Origin: Luteibacter aegosomatissinici
Lineage (GTDB): Bacteria; Pseudomonadota; Gammaproteobacteria; Xanthomonadales; Rhodanobacteraceae
Direction: 5' to 3'
Assembly (NCBI RefSeq): GCF_023078495.1
Contig: NZ_CP095742.1
Location: 2,046,001 to 2,110,000 of the forward strand
DNA length: 64,000 bases
Position 1 is the stretch's first letter. Each line of letters starts with the position of its first letter. The position numbers were made by a program, and so were the translations under genes. Of this stretch, positions 54,613-63,034 are shown one piece after another. The notes under the pieces are model-generated. The model had not been told where the DNA came from. It saw only the letters and a list, made by a program, of their open reading frames with translations, and did not search any database.

Positions 54613-55875
54613 ATGCGCGTCGCCGTGATCGGTTCGGGTATCGCAGGGCTGGCCTCGGCGTGGTTGCTCTCGCCCCGGCACGATGTGGTGCTCTACGAAG
54701 CCAGCGACCGGTTGGGCGGCCACGTGCATACGCACAGCGTGGCCCTGCATGGCCACGAGTACGTGGTGGATACCGGCTTCATCGTGCACAACCCGGTGCA
54801 CTATCCGCTGCTTACGCGCCTGTTCGAGGCGTTGGGCGTGGCGACGCAACCGACGACCATGAGCTTTGCGGTCCATAGCGAAGCGTCGGGGCTGGAATAC
54901 AACGCCACCTCGCTGGATGCGCTGTTCTGCCAGCGCCGCAACCTGTGGTCGCCGCGGTTCCACGGCATGTTGCGCGATCTGTTTCGTTTCTACCGGCACG
55001 CCCCTGCGTTGCTGGATACGCCTGGCCCTGGCCCCACGCTTGGCGAATACCTGGCCGAGGGCGGCTACGGTGCGATGTTCCGCGATGAACATCTGGTGCC
55101 GATGGCATGCGCCCTGTGGTCCTCACCGTCCACCGGCATTCTCGGGTTCCCGGCGAAATACCTGGTGCAGTTCATGGCGAACCACCACATGCTGCAGGTG
55201 TCCGGTCGCCCGGCGTGGCGGGTGGTTAAGGGCGGCTCGGCCCGCTACGTGGAGGCGATGCGTGCGCGGTGGAACGTGCGTGAGCAGCTGGCCACGCCGG
55301 TCACCGCGATCCGTCGCTACGCCGATCGCGTGGATGTGGCCAGCCCCCGTGGCGTCGAAACGTTCGATGAGGTGGTGCTTGCCTGTCACGCCGACCAGGC
55401 CCTTGCGCTGCTGGCCGATGCCGAGCCTGCCGAGCGTGATGTTCTGGGTGCCATGGGATACCAGGCGAACGACACCGTGCTGCATACGGACACACGCTTG
55501 CTGCCGCGGTCGCGCAAGGCATGGGCCGCGTGGAATGCCTGGGTGCCTGCCGCGCCGGGCGGCGCATGCACCGTGAGCTACTGCATGAATCTTCTTCAAG
55601 GGATTCAATCGCCCGAGCCGTTCATCGTGACATTGAATCAGACGGAGGCCATCGACCCGGCGAAGGTGTTGCGCCGCGTGACTTATCACCACCCGGTGTA
55701 TTCACACGCCTCCGTGGCCGCGCAGGCACGCAAGGCAGAGATCCAGGGCAGGCGACGGACCTGGTTTGCGGGGGCTTATTGGGGTTGGGGGTTCCATGAG
55801 GACGGCATGCGTAGCGCGGTGGAACTCGCCGATGAGTTCGATCGCGTTGCGCACGCGCGCCGGGTGCCTGCATGA
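54613..55875 (+). CDS. FAD-dependent amine-oxidase-type oxidoreductase
   Basis: 420 residues. The FAD-binding opening VAVIGSGIAGLASAWLL with YEASDRLGGHVHTH is clear, and a late motif (FAGAYWGWGFHEDGMRSAVEL) closes the flavin site. Members beside DUF1365 and cyclopropane-synthase genes take part in fatty-acid changes such as furan or cyclopropene formation in other bacteria. Starts 4 bp after the desaturase and overlaps the DUF1365 gene by 4 bp. Confidence 0.9.
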   Translation: MRVAVIGSGIAGLASAWLLSPRHDVVLYEASDRLGGHVHTHSVALHGHEYVVDTGFIVHNPVHYPLLTRLFEALGVATQPTTMSFAVHSEASGLEYNATSLDALFCQRRNLWSPRFHGMLRDLFRFYRHAPALLDTPGPGPTLGEYLAEGGYGAMFRDEHLVPMACALWSSPSTGILGFPAKYLVQFMANHHMLQVSGRPAWRVVKGGSARYVEAMRARWNVREQLATPVTAIRRYADRVDVASPRGVETFDEVVLACHADQALALLADAEPAERDVLGAMGYQANDTVLHTDTRLLPRSRKAWAAWNAWVPAAPGGACTVSYCMNLLQGIQSPEPFIVTLNQTEAIDPAKVLRRVTYHHPVYSHASVAAQARKAEIQGRRRTWFAGAYWGWGFHEDGMRSAVELADEFDRVAHARRVPA

Positions 55876-56660
55876 GTGAATCCTTCACCAGCGCGGTTTA
55901 CGAGGGCTTCGTGACGCACCGCCGCCACGCGCCACATCCGCATGCGTTCCGTTACCGCATGGCGCAGTTGTGGCTGGACCTTGATGAAGTCGACGACGTC
56001 TTCGCGGGCCGCTGGTTGTGGTCCGCGCGCGGGCGGAATCTTGCCGAGTTTCGCCGTTCCGACTACCTCGGGCCCGTGGACGTGCCTCTGGCCGAGGCGG
56101 TGCGCGATCGGGTCGCGCTGGCGTTGGGTTCCCGGCCGCCGGGTCCGGTCCGGTTGCTGGCGCACCTGCGATACGCAGGTTACGTGTTCAACCCGGTGAG
56201 CTTCTACTACTGCTACGACACGGATGGCACGACGCTTCTCGCCGTGCTGGCGGAGATCACCAATACCCCATGGCGCGAACGACATGCTTACGTGCTGCCA
56301 GCGCCGGACGATGACATGCAGATGGTTGATGCCACGTTCGCGAAGGCCTTTCACGTATCGCCGTTCATGCCGATGGAGCGGACCTATCGCTGGCGGTTCA
56401 ATGTGCCGGACGATCACCTCCGTGTACACATGGATGTGCTGCGCGGCGACGAACACGAGTTCGATGCGCACCTGGCGCTCGAGCGTCATCCGCTCAACGG
56501 TGCATCGCTGGCGCGCGTATTGTGGCGCTACCCACTGATGACCGCCCAGGTGATCGGCGCCATCCATTTCGAAGCGTTGCGCCTGTGGCTTAAGCGCAAC
56601 CCGGTCCATGACCATCCGGGCAAGCAGCCGAGGGGAATCTATGAACGCCATCGTCCATAA
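55872..56660 (+). CDS. DUF1365 family protein
   Basis: 262 residues. Opening SAVYEGFVTHRRHAPHPHAFRYRM and central GYVFNPVSFYYCYD are standard DUF1365 features. No catalytic motif is known. In Rhodobacter the neighbour pair (flavoprotein and DUF1365) belongs to a sigma-E controlled unit linked to singlet oxygen. Here its 3' end overlaps the next gene by 20 bp, implying coupling. Confidence 0.92.
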   Translation: MSESFTSAVYEGFVTHRRHAPHPHAFRYRMAQLWLDLDEVDDVFAGRWLWSARGRNLAEFRRSDYLGPVDVPLAEAVRDRVALALGSRPPGPVRLLAHLRYAGYVFNPVSFYYCYDTDGTTLLAVLAEITNTPWRERHAYVLPAPDDDMQMVDATFAKAFHVSPFMPMERTYRWRFNVPDDHLRVHMDVLRGDEHEFDAHLALERHPLNGASLARVLWRYPLMTAQVIGAIHFEALRLWLKRNPVHDHPGKQPRGIYERHRP

Positions 56661-57876
56661 CGCGGCTGGCGCACCGGCATCGCGAGGCCTGCGCTTTCTT
56701 CGGGCGCAATTGCTTGCACGGATGGCACCGCTGCGTCATGGCCAGCTGGTGATGACGGACGCATTGGGCAAGGTCGTGCTCGGCGATGCGGCCCACGAGC
56801 CAGCGGTGCACATCGCGATCCATGACCTGGCCTTTTACCGCACGGTGGCAGGTAACGGCAGCGTGGGTGCCGGCGAGGCCTACATGGAAGGGCAGTGGTC
56901 TTGCGACGACCTGGTGGCACTCGTGCGCTTGCTGGTGCGTAACCGTGACTTGCTCGATGGCATGGAGGGTGGCATGGCCCGGCTGGGTGGCTGGGCCATG
57001 CAGGCGTGGGCGGCGCTGCGCCGGAACACCCGCGACGGCAGCCGGCGCAACATCGCCGCGCACTACGACCTGGGCAACGATTTCTTCGGGCTGTTCCTGT
57101 CCCCTGACCTCATGTACTCCTCGGCGCTGTGGGAGGGAGAGGACGACACGCTGGAGGTGGCCTCGCGGCGCAAGCTCGATCGCGTGTGCCAGTGGCTGGA
57201 CCTCCAGCCGGGTGACCGTGTCGTGGAAATCGGTACGGGGTGGGGCGGCTTTGCGCTGCACGCCGCCACGTACTACGGCTGCCACGTCACGACGACCACC
57301 ATCTCGACGGAGCAATATGCGCTGGCCGCACGGCGGGTCGCGGATGCAGGGCTGGGCGAGCGCGTGACGCTGTTGCTGCAGGACTACCGGGATCTGCAAG
57401 GCCAGTACGACAAGCTGGTGTCGATCGAGATGGTGGAGGCGATCGGTGCCCGGTATCTGGAAACGTATTTCGGAAAGCTCGGTGGGTTAGTTCGCCCCGG
57501 TGGGCGGGCGCTGCTGCAAGCCATCACCATCGAAGACCACCGCTACGCGCAGGCTGTTCGCGCGGTCGATTTCATCAAGCGACATGTCTTCCCGGGAAGT
57601 TTCATTCCTTCGCTCAATGCCCTGATGCAGGCGAAAACCCGTGTCACCGACCTCGCACTGGTACGTCAGGAGGATTTCGGTCCCTCGTACGCGCGCACCT
57701 TGCACGCGTGGCGTGAGCGGTTCCTCGCGGCGCGCCCGGAGGTCCGTGCGCAGGGCTTCGACGAACGCTTCCTGCGCTTGTGGGAGTTCTACCTCGCGTA
57801 TTGCGAGGGCGGCTTCCTGGAGCGATCCATTGGCGTTTCCCACCTGTTGTTCGCGAAGCCTGGTACCAGCGCATGA
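56641..57876 (+). CDS. Cyclopropane-fatty-acid synthase family methyltransferase 1
   Basis: 411 residues from the ATG at 56641 (AGGGGAAT upstream). The N-terminal CFA domain is followed by NIAAHYDLGNDFFGLFLSPDLMYSSALW, the SAM site VVEIGTGWGGFALHAA, and SIEMVEAIGARYLETYF. These are the CfaA/CFA synthase hallmarks, so it acts on double bonds of membrane phospholipids. Confidence 0.92.
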   Translation: MNAIVHNAAGAPASRGLRFLRAQLLARMAPLRHGQLVMTDALGKVVLGDAAHEPAVHIAIHDLAFYRTVAGNGSVGAGEAYMEGQWSCDDLVALVRLLVRNRDLLDGMEGGMARLGGWAMQAWAALRRNTRDGSRRNIAAHYDLGNDFFGLFLSPDLMYSSALWEGEDDTLEVASRRKLDRVCQWLDLQPGDRVVEIGTGWGGFALHAATYYGCHVTTTTISTEQYALAARRVADAGLGERVTLLLQDYRDLQGQYDKLVSIEMVEAIGARYLETYFGKLGGLVRPGGRALLQAITIEDHRYAQAVRAVDFIKRHVFPGSFIPSLNALMQAKTRVTDLALVRQEDFGPSYARTLHAWRERFLAARPEVRAQGFDERFLRLWEFYLAYCEGGFLERSIGVSHLLFAKPGTSA

Positions 57877-58661
57877 GCACGCTCAATACGCTGCTTACCC
57901 TGTGGCTTACGGCCGCTTGGGTCATGGCGGGTGGCTGGGCATGGCAGCGCCGCAAGCGCAATGCCGGCATCGTGGATGCGTTATGGGCCGCGGGGCTGGC
58001 GGTCGCGGCCGTGTTCGCCGCGGTGGTGGGGCAGGGTGCGGCGTCGAGCCGGTGGTGGGTGGCCGTGCTGGGTGGCCTTTGGGGTGCCCGGCTGGCGCTG
58101 CACCTGTGGCGGCGCGTGCGCAGCGAGCCTGAGGATGGGCGCTACCGGCAGTTGCGTGCGCACTGGCAGGGGCACCAGGGAAAGTTCTTCGCCTTCTTCC
58201 AGTTCCAGGCCTTCCTGGTCGGCGTGTGTGCCGTGCCCTTCATCGCGGTGGCGGCGAACCCAGAAGGCCCCGGCACATGGATCGTGCCCGCGCTGATCAC
58301 ATGGGTCGTGAGCGTCGTGGGCGAGGCGCTGGCGGACCGCCAGCTCGTGCGCTTCCGCGCGGATCCGGCCCATCACGGAAAGACCTGCCGCGATGGGCTG
58401 TGGCGCTATTCGCGCCATCCCAATTACTTCTTCGAGTGGCTGCACTGGTTCACGTACGTATTCCTGGCCGTGGGCTCGCCGATCGGTTGGCTCGCATGGG
58501 TTGGGCCCGTCCTGATGTTCCTGTTCGTGCGTTACATCAGTGGCGTGCCGCTCACCGAAGCCCAGGCCGTGCGTACACGTGGCGACGACTACCGCCGCTA
58601 CCAGCGCGATACCCCAACGTTGATTCCCTGGTTCCCCAGGCACACTGGCGAGGATGTATGA
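57873..58661 (+). CDS. DUF1295 membrane protein (steroid-reductase fold)
   Basis: 262 residues with six or seven helices, overlapping the previous stop by 4 bp. C-terminal signature GLWRYSRHPNYFFEWLHWFTY and YRRYQRDTPTLIPWF belong to the DUF1295/isoprenylcysteine methyltransferase-like fold. The role in this operon is unknown, but such proteins reduce or methylate lipid substrates. Coupled to the next gene by TGATG-type overlap. Confidence 0.9.
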   Translation: MSTLNTLLTLWLTAAWVMAGGWAWQRRKRNAGIVDALWAAGLAVAAVFAAVVGQGAASSRWWVAVLGGLWGARLALHLWRRVRSEPEDGRYRQLRAHWQGHQGKFFAFFQFQAFLVGVCAVPFIAVAANPEGPGTWIVPALITWVVSVVGEALADRQLVRFRADPAHHGKTCRDGLWRYSRHPNYFFEWLHWFTYVFLAVGSPIGWLAWVGPVLMFLFVRYISGVPLTEAQAVRTRGDDYRRYQRDTPTLIPWFPRHTGEDV

Positions 58662-59746
58662 CCACCATCGCAAGCACCACCGCGTACGCCCGCGAAGATG
58701 CACCCGCCCCGGGACTGGTGGGCCTTGCCGAGCGCGGACTGGTGCCCGATGCACTGTTACGCCTTGGCATTCGCCGGCAGTGCGCGGCACGGCTGGCCGA
58801 CGAGCGTGCCGGCGGTGAAAGCGCGGCGGCCGGGCGCTTCCAGGCGTTGATCGAAACGTTGCGCCATAGTGACGTGGCGATCCATACCGATGCGGCCAAC
58901 GGGCAGCACTACGAGCTGCCGCCCGCGTTCTTCGAGCTCTGCCTCGGCCAGCGCCTGAAGTACTCCAGCTGTTACTACCCGCGCCCCGGCATGACGCTGG
59001 ATGAGGCGGAAGACGCCATGCTGGCGCTTTATGGGCAGCGCGCCGAGCTGGCCGATGGCCAGTCGATCCTTGAACTGGGCTGTGGCTGGGGCTCGCTCAC
59101 GCTGTGGATGGCCCGGCATTACCCGCACGCAAGCATCACCGCCGTATCCAATTCAGCCTCGCAACGTCGGCATATCGAGGCGCGCTGCGTGGCACTGGGC
59201 ATTCGCAATGTGCAGGTCATCACGGTGGATGTGAACACCCTGGACCTGGCCGAGGCGGACTACGACCGTTGTGTCTCCGTCGAGATGTTCGAGCACATGC
59301 GCAATTACGCCACGCTGCTCGGCAGGATCGGCCGCTGGCTAAGGCCCGGCGGCAAGCTGTTCGTCCATATTTTTGCCCATCGCACGCTCATGTACCCATT
59401 CGAGACCGATGGACAGGGTGACTGGATGGCCCGCCACTTCTTCACCGGCGGGCTGATGCCTTCGGCCGATACCCTTCTTTGGTTTCAGGATGACCTGCGC
59501 GTGGAGGCGCGCTGGCTGCTGGACGGTACGCATTACCAGCGCACGGCAAACCACTGGCTGGCCCGGCAGGATGCGAACCGTGCGGCGGTCCTGGCGGTGC
59601 TGGCCGAGGCCTATGGCGATGCGGCACCCTTGTGGTTCCAGCGCTGGCGCATGTTCTGGATGGCTTGTGCGGAGCTGTTCGGCTATGCGGGCGGCAGCGA
59701 GTGGGGCGTGGCCCACTACCGGTTCACGCGCCCGCGCGAAGGCTAG
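58658..59746 (+). CDS. Cyclopropane-synthase-like methyltransferase 2
   Basis: 362 residues from the ATG at 58658. The longer frame is a shadow of the DUF1295 gene. Motifs: ELPPAFFELCLGQRLKYSSCYY, SAM site ILELGCGWGSLTLWMA, and SVEMFEHMRNYATLLGRI. It differs from the first methyltransferase in its N-terminus. Might methylate an already desaturated or differently placed fatty acid, as UfaM does in furan fatty-acid synthesis; that is inference. Last gene of the operon. Confidence 0.9.
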   Translation: MTTIASTTAYAREDAPAPGLVGLAERGLVPDALLRLGIRRQCAARLADERAGGESAAAGRFQALIETLRHSDVAIHTDAANGQHYELPPAFFELCLGQRLKYSSCYYPRPGMTLDEAEDAMLALYGQRAELADGQSILELGCGWGSLTLWMARHYPHASITAVSNSASQRRHIEARCVALGIRNVQVITVDVNTLDLAEADYDRCVSVEMFEHMRNYATLLGRIGRWLRPGGKLFVHIFAHRTLMYPFETDGQGDWMARHFFTGGLMPSADTLLWFQDDLRVEARWLLDGTHYQRTANHWLARQDANRAAVLAVLAEAYGDAAPLWFQRWRMFWMACAELFGYAGGSEWGVAHYRFTRPREG

Positions 59747-59766
59747 GGCAGGCCTGACGTGGGGCG

Positions 59767-59788
59767 GGCAGGAATGTCCAATCCTGCC
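59767..59788. promoter_or_regulatory. GGCAGGA-N8-TCCTGCC inverted repeat
   Basis: Perfect 7-bp inverted repeat 20 bp after the last lipid gene and 107 bp before the DUF427 gene. No T-tract follows. Could be an operator or weak terminator; unassigned. Confidence 0.35.
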
Positions 59789-59894
59789 ATCTGTGCCTGC
59801 GAGACATTTCACCTTTTCCAGCCTGTTGGCTTGGCTTGGGCGCCCGGCGGTCCCACGATGAGCCGCCTGCACGTCCGCTACGAAGGAGAGTGAG

Positions 59895-60272
59895 ATGTCC
59901 TCCCGTCCCGTCAGGATCCCCGGCCCCGATCACCCCATGTCCATCTCGCCCGCAGGCGGGCGCGTGGTGGTGCGCGATGGCGACCGGGTCATTGCCGATA
60001 CCCGCCATGCCCTCAGCCTGAAAGAGGCCACCTATCCGGTCGTGTTCTACATCCCCCGCGGGGATGCCGACATGGCCGCACTGCGGCGCACGGAGCACAC
60101 CACTTGGTGCCCCTACAAGGGTGAGGCGTCGTACTACAGCCTGCCCGGCAACAGTGAGCGCGCGATCAACGCCATCTGGACCTATGAAACCCCGAGCGAG
60201 GCGGCCCGCGAAATACGCGAGCACCTCGCCTTCTACCCCGATCGCGTGACGATCGAGCACACGCCCGATTGA
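59895..60272 (+). CDS. DUF427 family protein
   Basis: 125 residues, single DUF427 domain: RVVVRDGDRVIADTRHALSL, TYPVVFYIPRGDAD, HTTWCPYKGEASYYSLPG are typical. Function unknown. AAGGAGAG sits just upstream of the start. Lies 19 bp before the ergothioneine gene and is probably cotranscribed with it. Confidence 0.9.
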   Translation: MSSRPVRIPGPDHPMSISPAGGRVVVRDGDRVIADTRHALSLKEATYPVVFYIPRGDADMAALRRTEHTTWCPYKGEASYYSLPGNSERAINAIWTYETPSEAAREIREHLAFYPDRVTIEHTPD

Positions 60273-60291
60273 GCCGCCGGAGCTAATCCCC

Positions 60292-62469
60292 ATGCAAGCC
60301 ATCTTCGATACCTGGGCCGCGGGCAGCGCGGCTGCCCCCGCTGGTTGTAGCCCTGCCGCCACGCTGACCCTGGCTGAGCGCTACGATGCCGTACGTGCGC
60401 GCACCGATGCCCTCGTGGCGGCGCTGCAGCCGGAAGACATGCAGGTGCAATCCATGCCGGATGCCAGCCCGGCCAAGTGGCACCTGGCCCACACCACGTG
60501 GTTCTTCGAAACCTTCCTGCTCGGTCCCAACGTACCGGGCTACACGGTGTTCGATGCCGCGTTCGGTTACCTCTTCAATTCCTATTACGAAGCCGTCGGG
60601 CCGCGTTATCCGCGCCCCACGCGCGGCCTCGTGACCCGGCCTGGCATCGATGGCGTGCGCGCGTACCGCAAGCATGTGGACACGCACATGCGCCGGTTCA
60701 TTGCCGCTGGGCTGGATGCGGAGCGCGAGGCATTGCTCCGGCTGGGGCTGGCTCACGAAGAACAGCACCAGGAGTTGCTGGTGATGGATGTGCAGCACCT
60801 GTTCGCCCAGTCACCGCTCAAGCCCGCGTTCGATCCCGCGTGGCCAGCCACACCGGCGGGTCCCGCGGGCCGTTACCGCCATGTCGCGGGTGGCCCGGTG
60901 CGCGTGGGCGCGGCGGATGAGCCGTTTGCCTTCGATAACGAGGGCCCGCGCCACACCGCGTGGCTCGAACCCTTCCAGCTTGCCGATCGCCTTGTGACGA
61001 ATGGCCAGTGGCTGGCCTTCATGGCGCTGGGCGGTTACCGCCGCGCCGAGCTTTGGCTCTCCGATGGCTGGGCGCAATGCCAGGCGGAGGCTTGGGAAGC
61101 GCCGCAATACTGGCAGCGCGAGGGTGACACGTGGTTCCACATGACCCCGGGTGGCTGGAAGCCCGTGGATCCGGATGCCGCCGTGGTGCACGTGAGCTAT
61201 TACGAGGCCGATGCGTACGCACGCTGGGCGGGTGCACGCCTGCCCACCGAAGCCGAGTGGGAGCATGCCGTGCGCACACGGCACGACCTGGAGCAGGTGT
61301 ATGACACGGCCTGGCAGTGGACCGCGAGCGCCTATACCCCGTACCCGGGCTTTCGCGCCGCGGACGACGCCGTGGGCGAATACAACGGCAAATTCATGAG
61401 CGGCCAGATGGTGTTGCGTGGCGGCGCCTCGGTCACGCCGCCGGGCCACTCCCGTCCGTCGTATCGAAACTTTTACCGGCCCGGCCAGCGCTGGATGTTC
61501 GCCGGGCTGCGCCTGGCTCGCGATCTTGCACTGGGTGAGGACGACGAACGCAGCGAGTTCCTGCGTGACACCCTGGCCGGCCTGTCGGCGGCGCAGAAGG
61601 CGTTTTCGCCAAAGTACTTCTACGACGGCGCAGGGTCGGCGTTGTTCGAAGCGATTTGTGAGACACCCGAGTACTACCCGACCCGTACGGAAACCGCGTT
61701 GTTGAAGACGATCGTGCCGGCGCTGTCCGCGGCCATGCCGGAGGGTGCGGTGCTGCTTGAGCTGGGCAGCGGGGCCAGCGAAAAGACCCGTTTGTTGCTC
61801 GATGCGACGCCGGCGCTGGCCGCTTACATCCCGGTCGATATCAGCCCTGATGCGCTGCAGGGCGCGGCGGAGCGCCTGCGCGCGGCCTATCCCGCGCTAC
61901 CGATCGTACCGGTGGTGGCCGACTTCACTCGCGGTATCGAGGTTCCCGAAGCATTGGCGGACAAGCCGGTGGTCGCCTTCTTTCCCGGCTCGACGATCGG
62001 CAACTTCGAGGCCGATGAGGCCGTGGCGCTGATGCACGCGGTGCGGCGCCGGCTCGGGCCGGGTGCGCGTTTCATCGTGGGCGCCGACCAGGTGAAACCG
62101 ATCGATACGTTGCTGGCCGCCTATGACGATGCCGAGGGCGTGACCGCTGCGTTCAATCGCAACGTGCTGGTACGGATCAATCGCGAACTGGGCGCCGATT
62201 TCGACGTGGATGCGTTCGAGCATCGTGCTGTGTGGAATGCGGCGAAATCACGCATCGAGATGCACCTGGAAAGCGCCGTGGCGCAGACCGTGACGGTAGC
62301 GGGGCAGCGCTTTGCCTTCGAAGCCGGTGAAACCATCCATACCGAGAACTCGCACAAGTTCACGCCCGAATCGTTCGCGGCGCTGGCAGCGCGGGCAGGG
62401 TGGGCGGTGGAGCAGCAGTGGATTTCCGAGGACCCCGCGTTCGGCGTGTTCTTGCTCAGGGCGCCATAG
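60292..62469 (+). CDS. Fused ergothioneine enzyme, EgtB-EgtD order
   Basis: 725 residues joining two enzymes. Residues 1-about 415 are EgtB: DinB-type iron ligands H67 (HLAHTTWFF) and H155/H159 (AHEEQHQEL), and a C-terminal sulfatase-modifying-type domain (ARLPTEAEWEHAV; MVLRGGASVTPPGHSRPSYRNF) that binds substrate and oxygen. Residues about 416-725 are EgtD, histidine N-alpha-methyltransferase: KYFYDGAGSALFEAICETPEYYPTR and SAM motif LELGSGASEKTRLLL. One protein could make trimethyl-histidine and its sulfoxide product. The lyase EgtE is not in the window. Confidence 0.93.
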   Translation: MQAIFDTWAAGSAAAPAGCSPAATLTLAERYDAVRARTDALVAALQPEDMQVQSMPDASPAKWHLAHTTWFFETFLLGPNVPGYTVFDAAFGYLFNSYYEAVGPRYPRPTRGLVTRPGIDGVRAYRKHVDTHMRRFIAAGLDAEREALLRLGLAHEEQHQELLVMDVQHLFAQSPLKPAFDPAWPATPAGPAGRYRHVAGGPVRVGAADEPFAFDNEGPRHTAWLEPFQLADRLVTNGQWLAFMALGGYRRAELWLSDGWAQCQAEAWEAPQYWQREGDTWFHMTPGGWKPVDPDAAVVHVSYYEADAYARWAGARLPTEAEWEHAVRTRHDLEQVYDTAWQWTASAYTPYPGFRAADDAVGEYNGKFMSGQMVLRGGASVTPPGHSRPSYRNFYRPGQRWMFAGLRLARDLALGEDDERSEFLRDTLAGLSAAQKAFSPKYFYDGAGSALFEAICETPEYYPTRTETALLKTIVPALSAAMPEGAVLLELGSGASEKTRLLLDATPALAAYIPVDISPDALQGAAERLRAAYPALPIVPVVADFTRGIEVPEALADKPVVAFFPGSTIGNFEADEAVALMHAVRRRLGPGARFIVGADQVKPIDTLLAAYDDAEGVTAAFNRNVLVRINRELGADFDVDAFEHRAVWNAAKSRIEMHLESAVAQTVTVAGQRFAFEAGETIHTENSHKFTPESFAALAARAGWAVEQQWISEDPAFGVFLLRAP

Positions 62470-62481
62470 CCAATTGGCTCA

Positions 62482-62578
62482 CGTAGGAGCCCACCCTGTG
62501 GGCGACATCTTTTGCGACATCGCCACAGGGCCTGCGGTCGTGTCGCGAACAGCGTCGCCCACAGGGTGGGCTCCTACG
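62482..62578. repeat. Perfect inverted REP-like pair
   Basis: A 25-bp sequence starting CGTAGGAGCCCACCCTGTGG at 62482 is repeated exactly in reverse at 62554. A 47-bp centre separates the arms. It shares the GTAGGAGC head with the other REPs but has a different stem. Located between the ergothioneine gene and the convergent pgaD. Confidence 0.9.
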
Positions 62579-62590
62579 TTCGTGTGGTAG

Positions 62591-63034
62591 CTAACGAGAT
62601 TCCTTCAGGGTCATGAAGCCATCGTCCGCTACGCTCACGACGGCACGGCGCGAGCCTTGCAGGCGTACGGCTTCGTCGGTGTGGGCGCCGATCTTCGCTG
62701 CTGTTTCGGCCACGCCCACGGGCGAGTTGCCGCGACGTTTCTGTTTGCCGACGAAACGGGCGTAGTTGTAGCCCGACCAGGCTGTGAAGATGGCGGCAGT
62801 CGCAAAGGCCACGATCAGCACGATGTGGATATCGCCGCCATCGGTGATCGGGTCCATCAGGTGCAGTTGGGTCATGGCATCCCGGATGCCGTAGGCCCAC
62901 GCGCCCAGGGTGACCAGCGGTAGCCACAGGAAGGCCCAGGCCACCCACAAGGTGACGGTGACCAGGCCGAACATGGCTTTCTGCGCAGTGCTTTGGCGTT
63001 CGGGCCGCTGGATAACAATGGCTTCGGCTTTCAT
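62591..63034 (-). CDS. pgaD: PNAG synthesis accessory protein PgaD-like
   Basis: 147 residues from the ATG at 63034, overlapping pgaC by 4 bp. Two transmembrane helices (about 22-50 and 70-95) with a charged C-terminal tail. PgaD is short and variable; identity rests mainly on the position after pgaC and topology. With PgaC it forms the inner-membrane synthase of poly-beta-1,6-N-acetylglucosamine and responds to c-di-GMP. Confidence 0.8.
   Translation of the reverse strand: MKAEAIVIQRPERQSTAQKAMFGLVTVTLWVAWAFLWLPLVTLGAWAYGIRDAMTQLHLMDPITDGGDIHIVLIVAFATAAIFTAWSGYNYARFVGKQKRRGNSPVGVAETAAKIGAHTDEAVRLQGSRRAVVSVADDGFMTLKESR

Noticed and set aside
59724-60362. 212-codon minus-strand frame over DUF427
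   Set aside because: Antisense to the DUF427 gene, which has all its family motifs.
5610-62578. Possible CRISPR array from repeated GTAGGAGC elements
   Set aside because: Copies are isolated kilobases apart or in inverted pairs, not regularly spaced, and no cas genes are present; they are REP elements.
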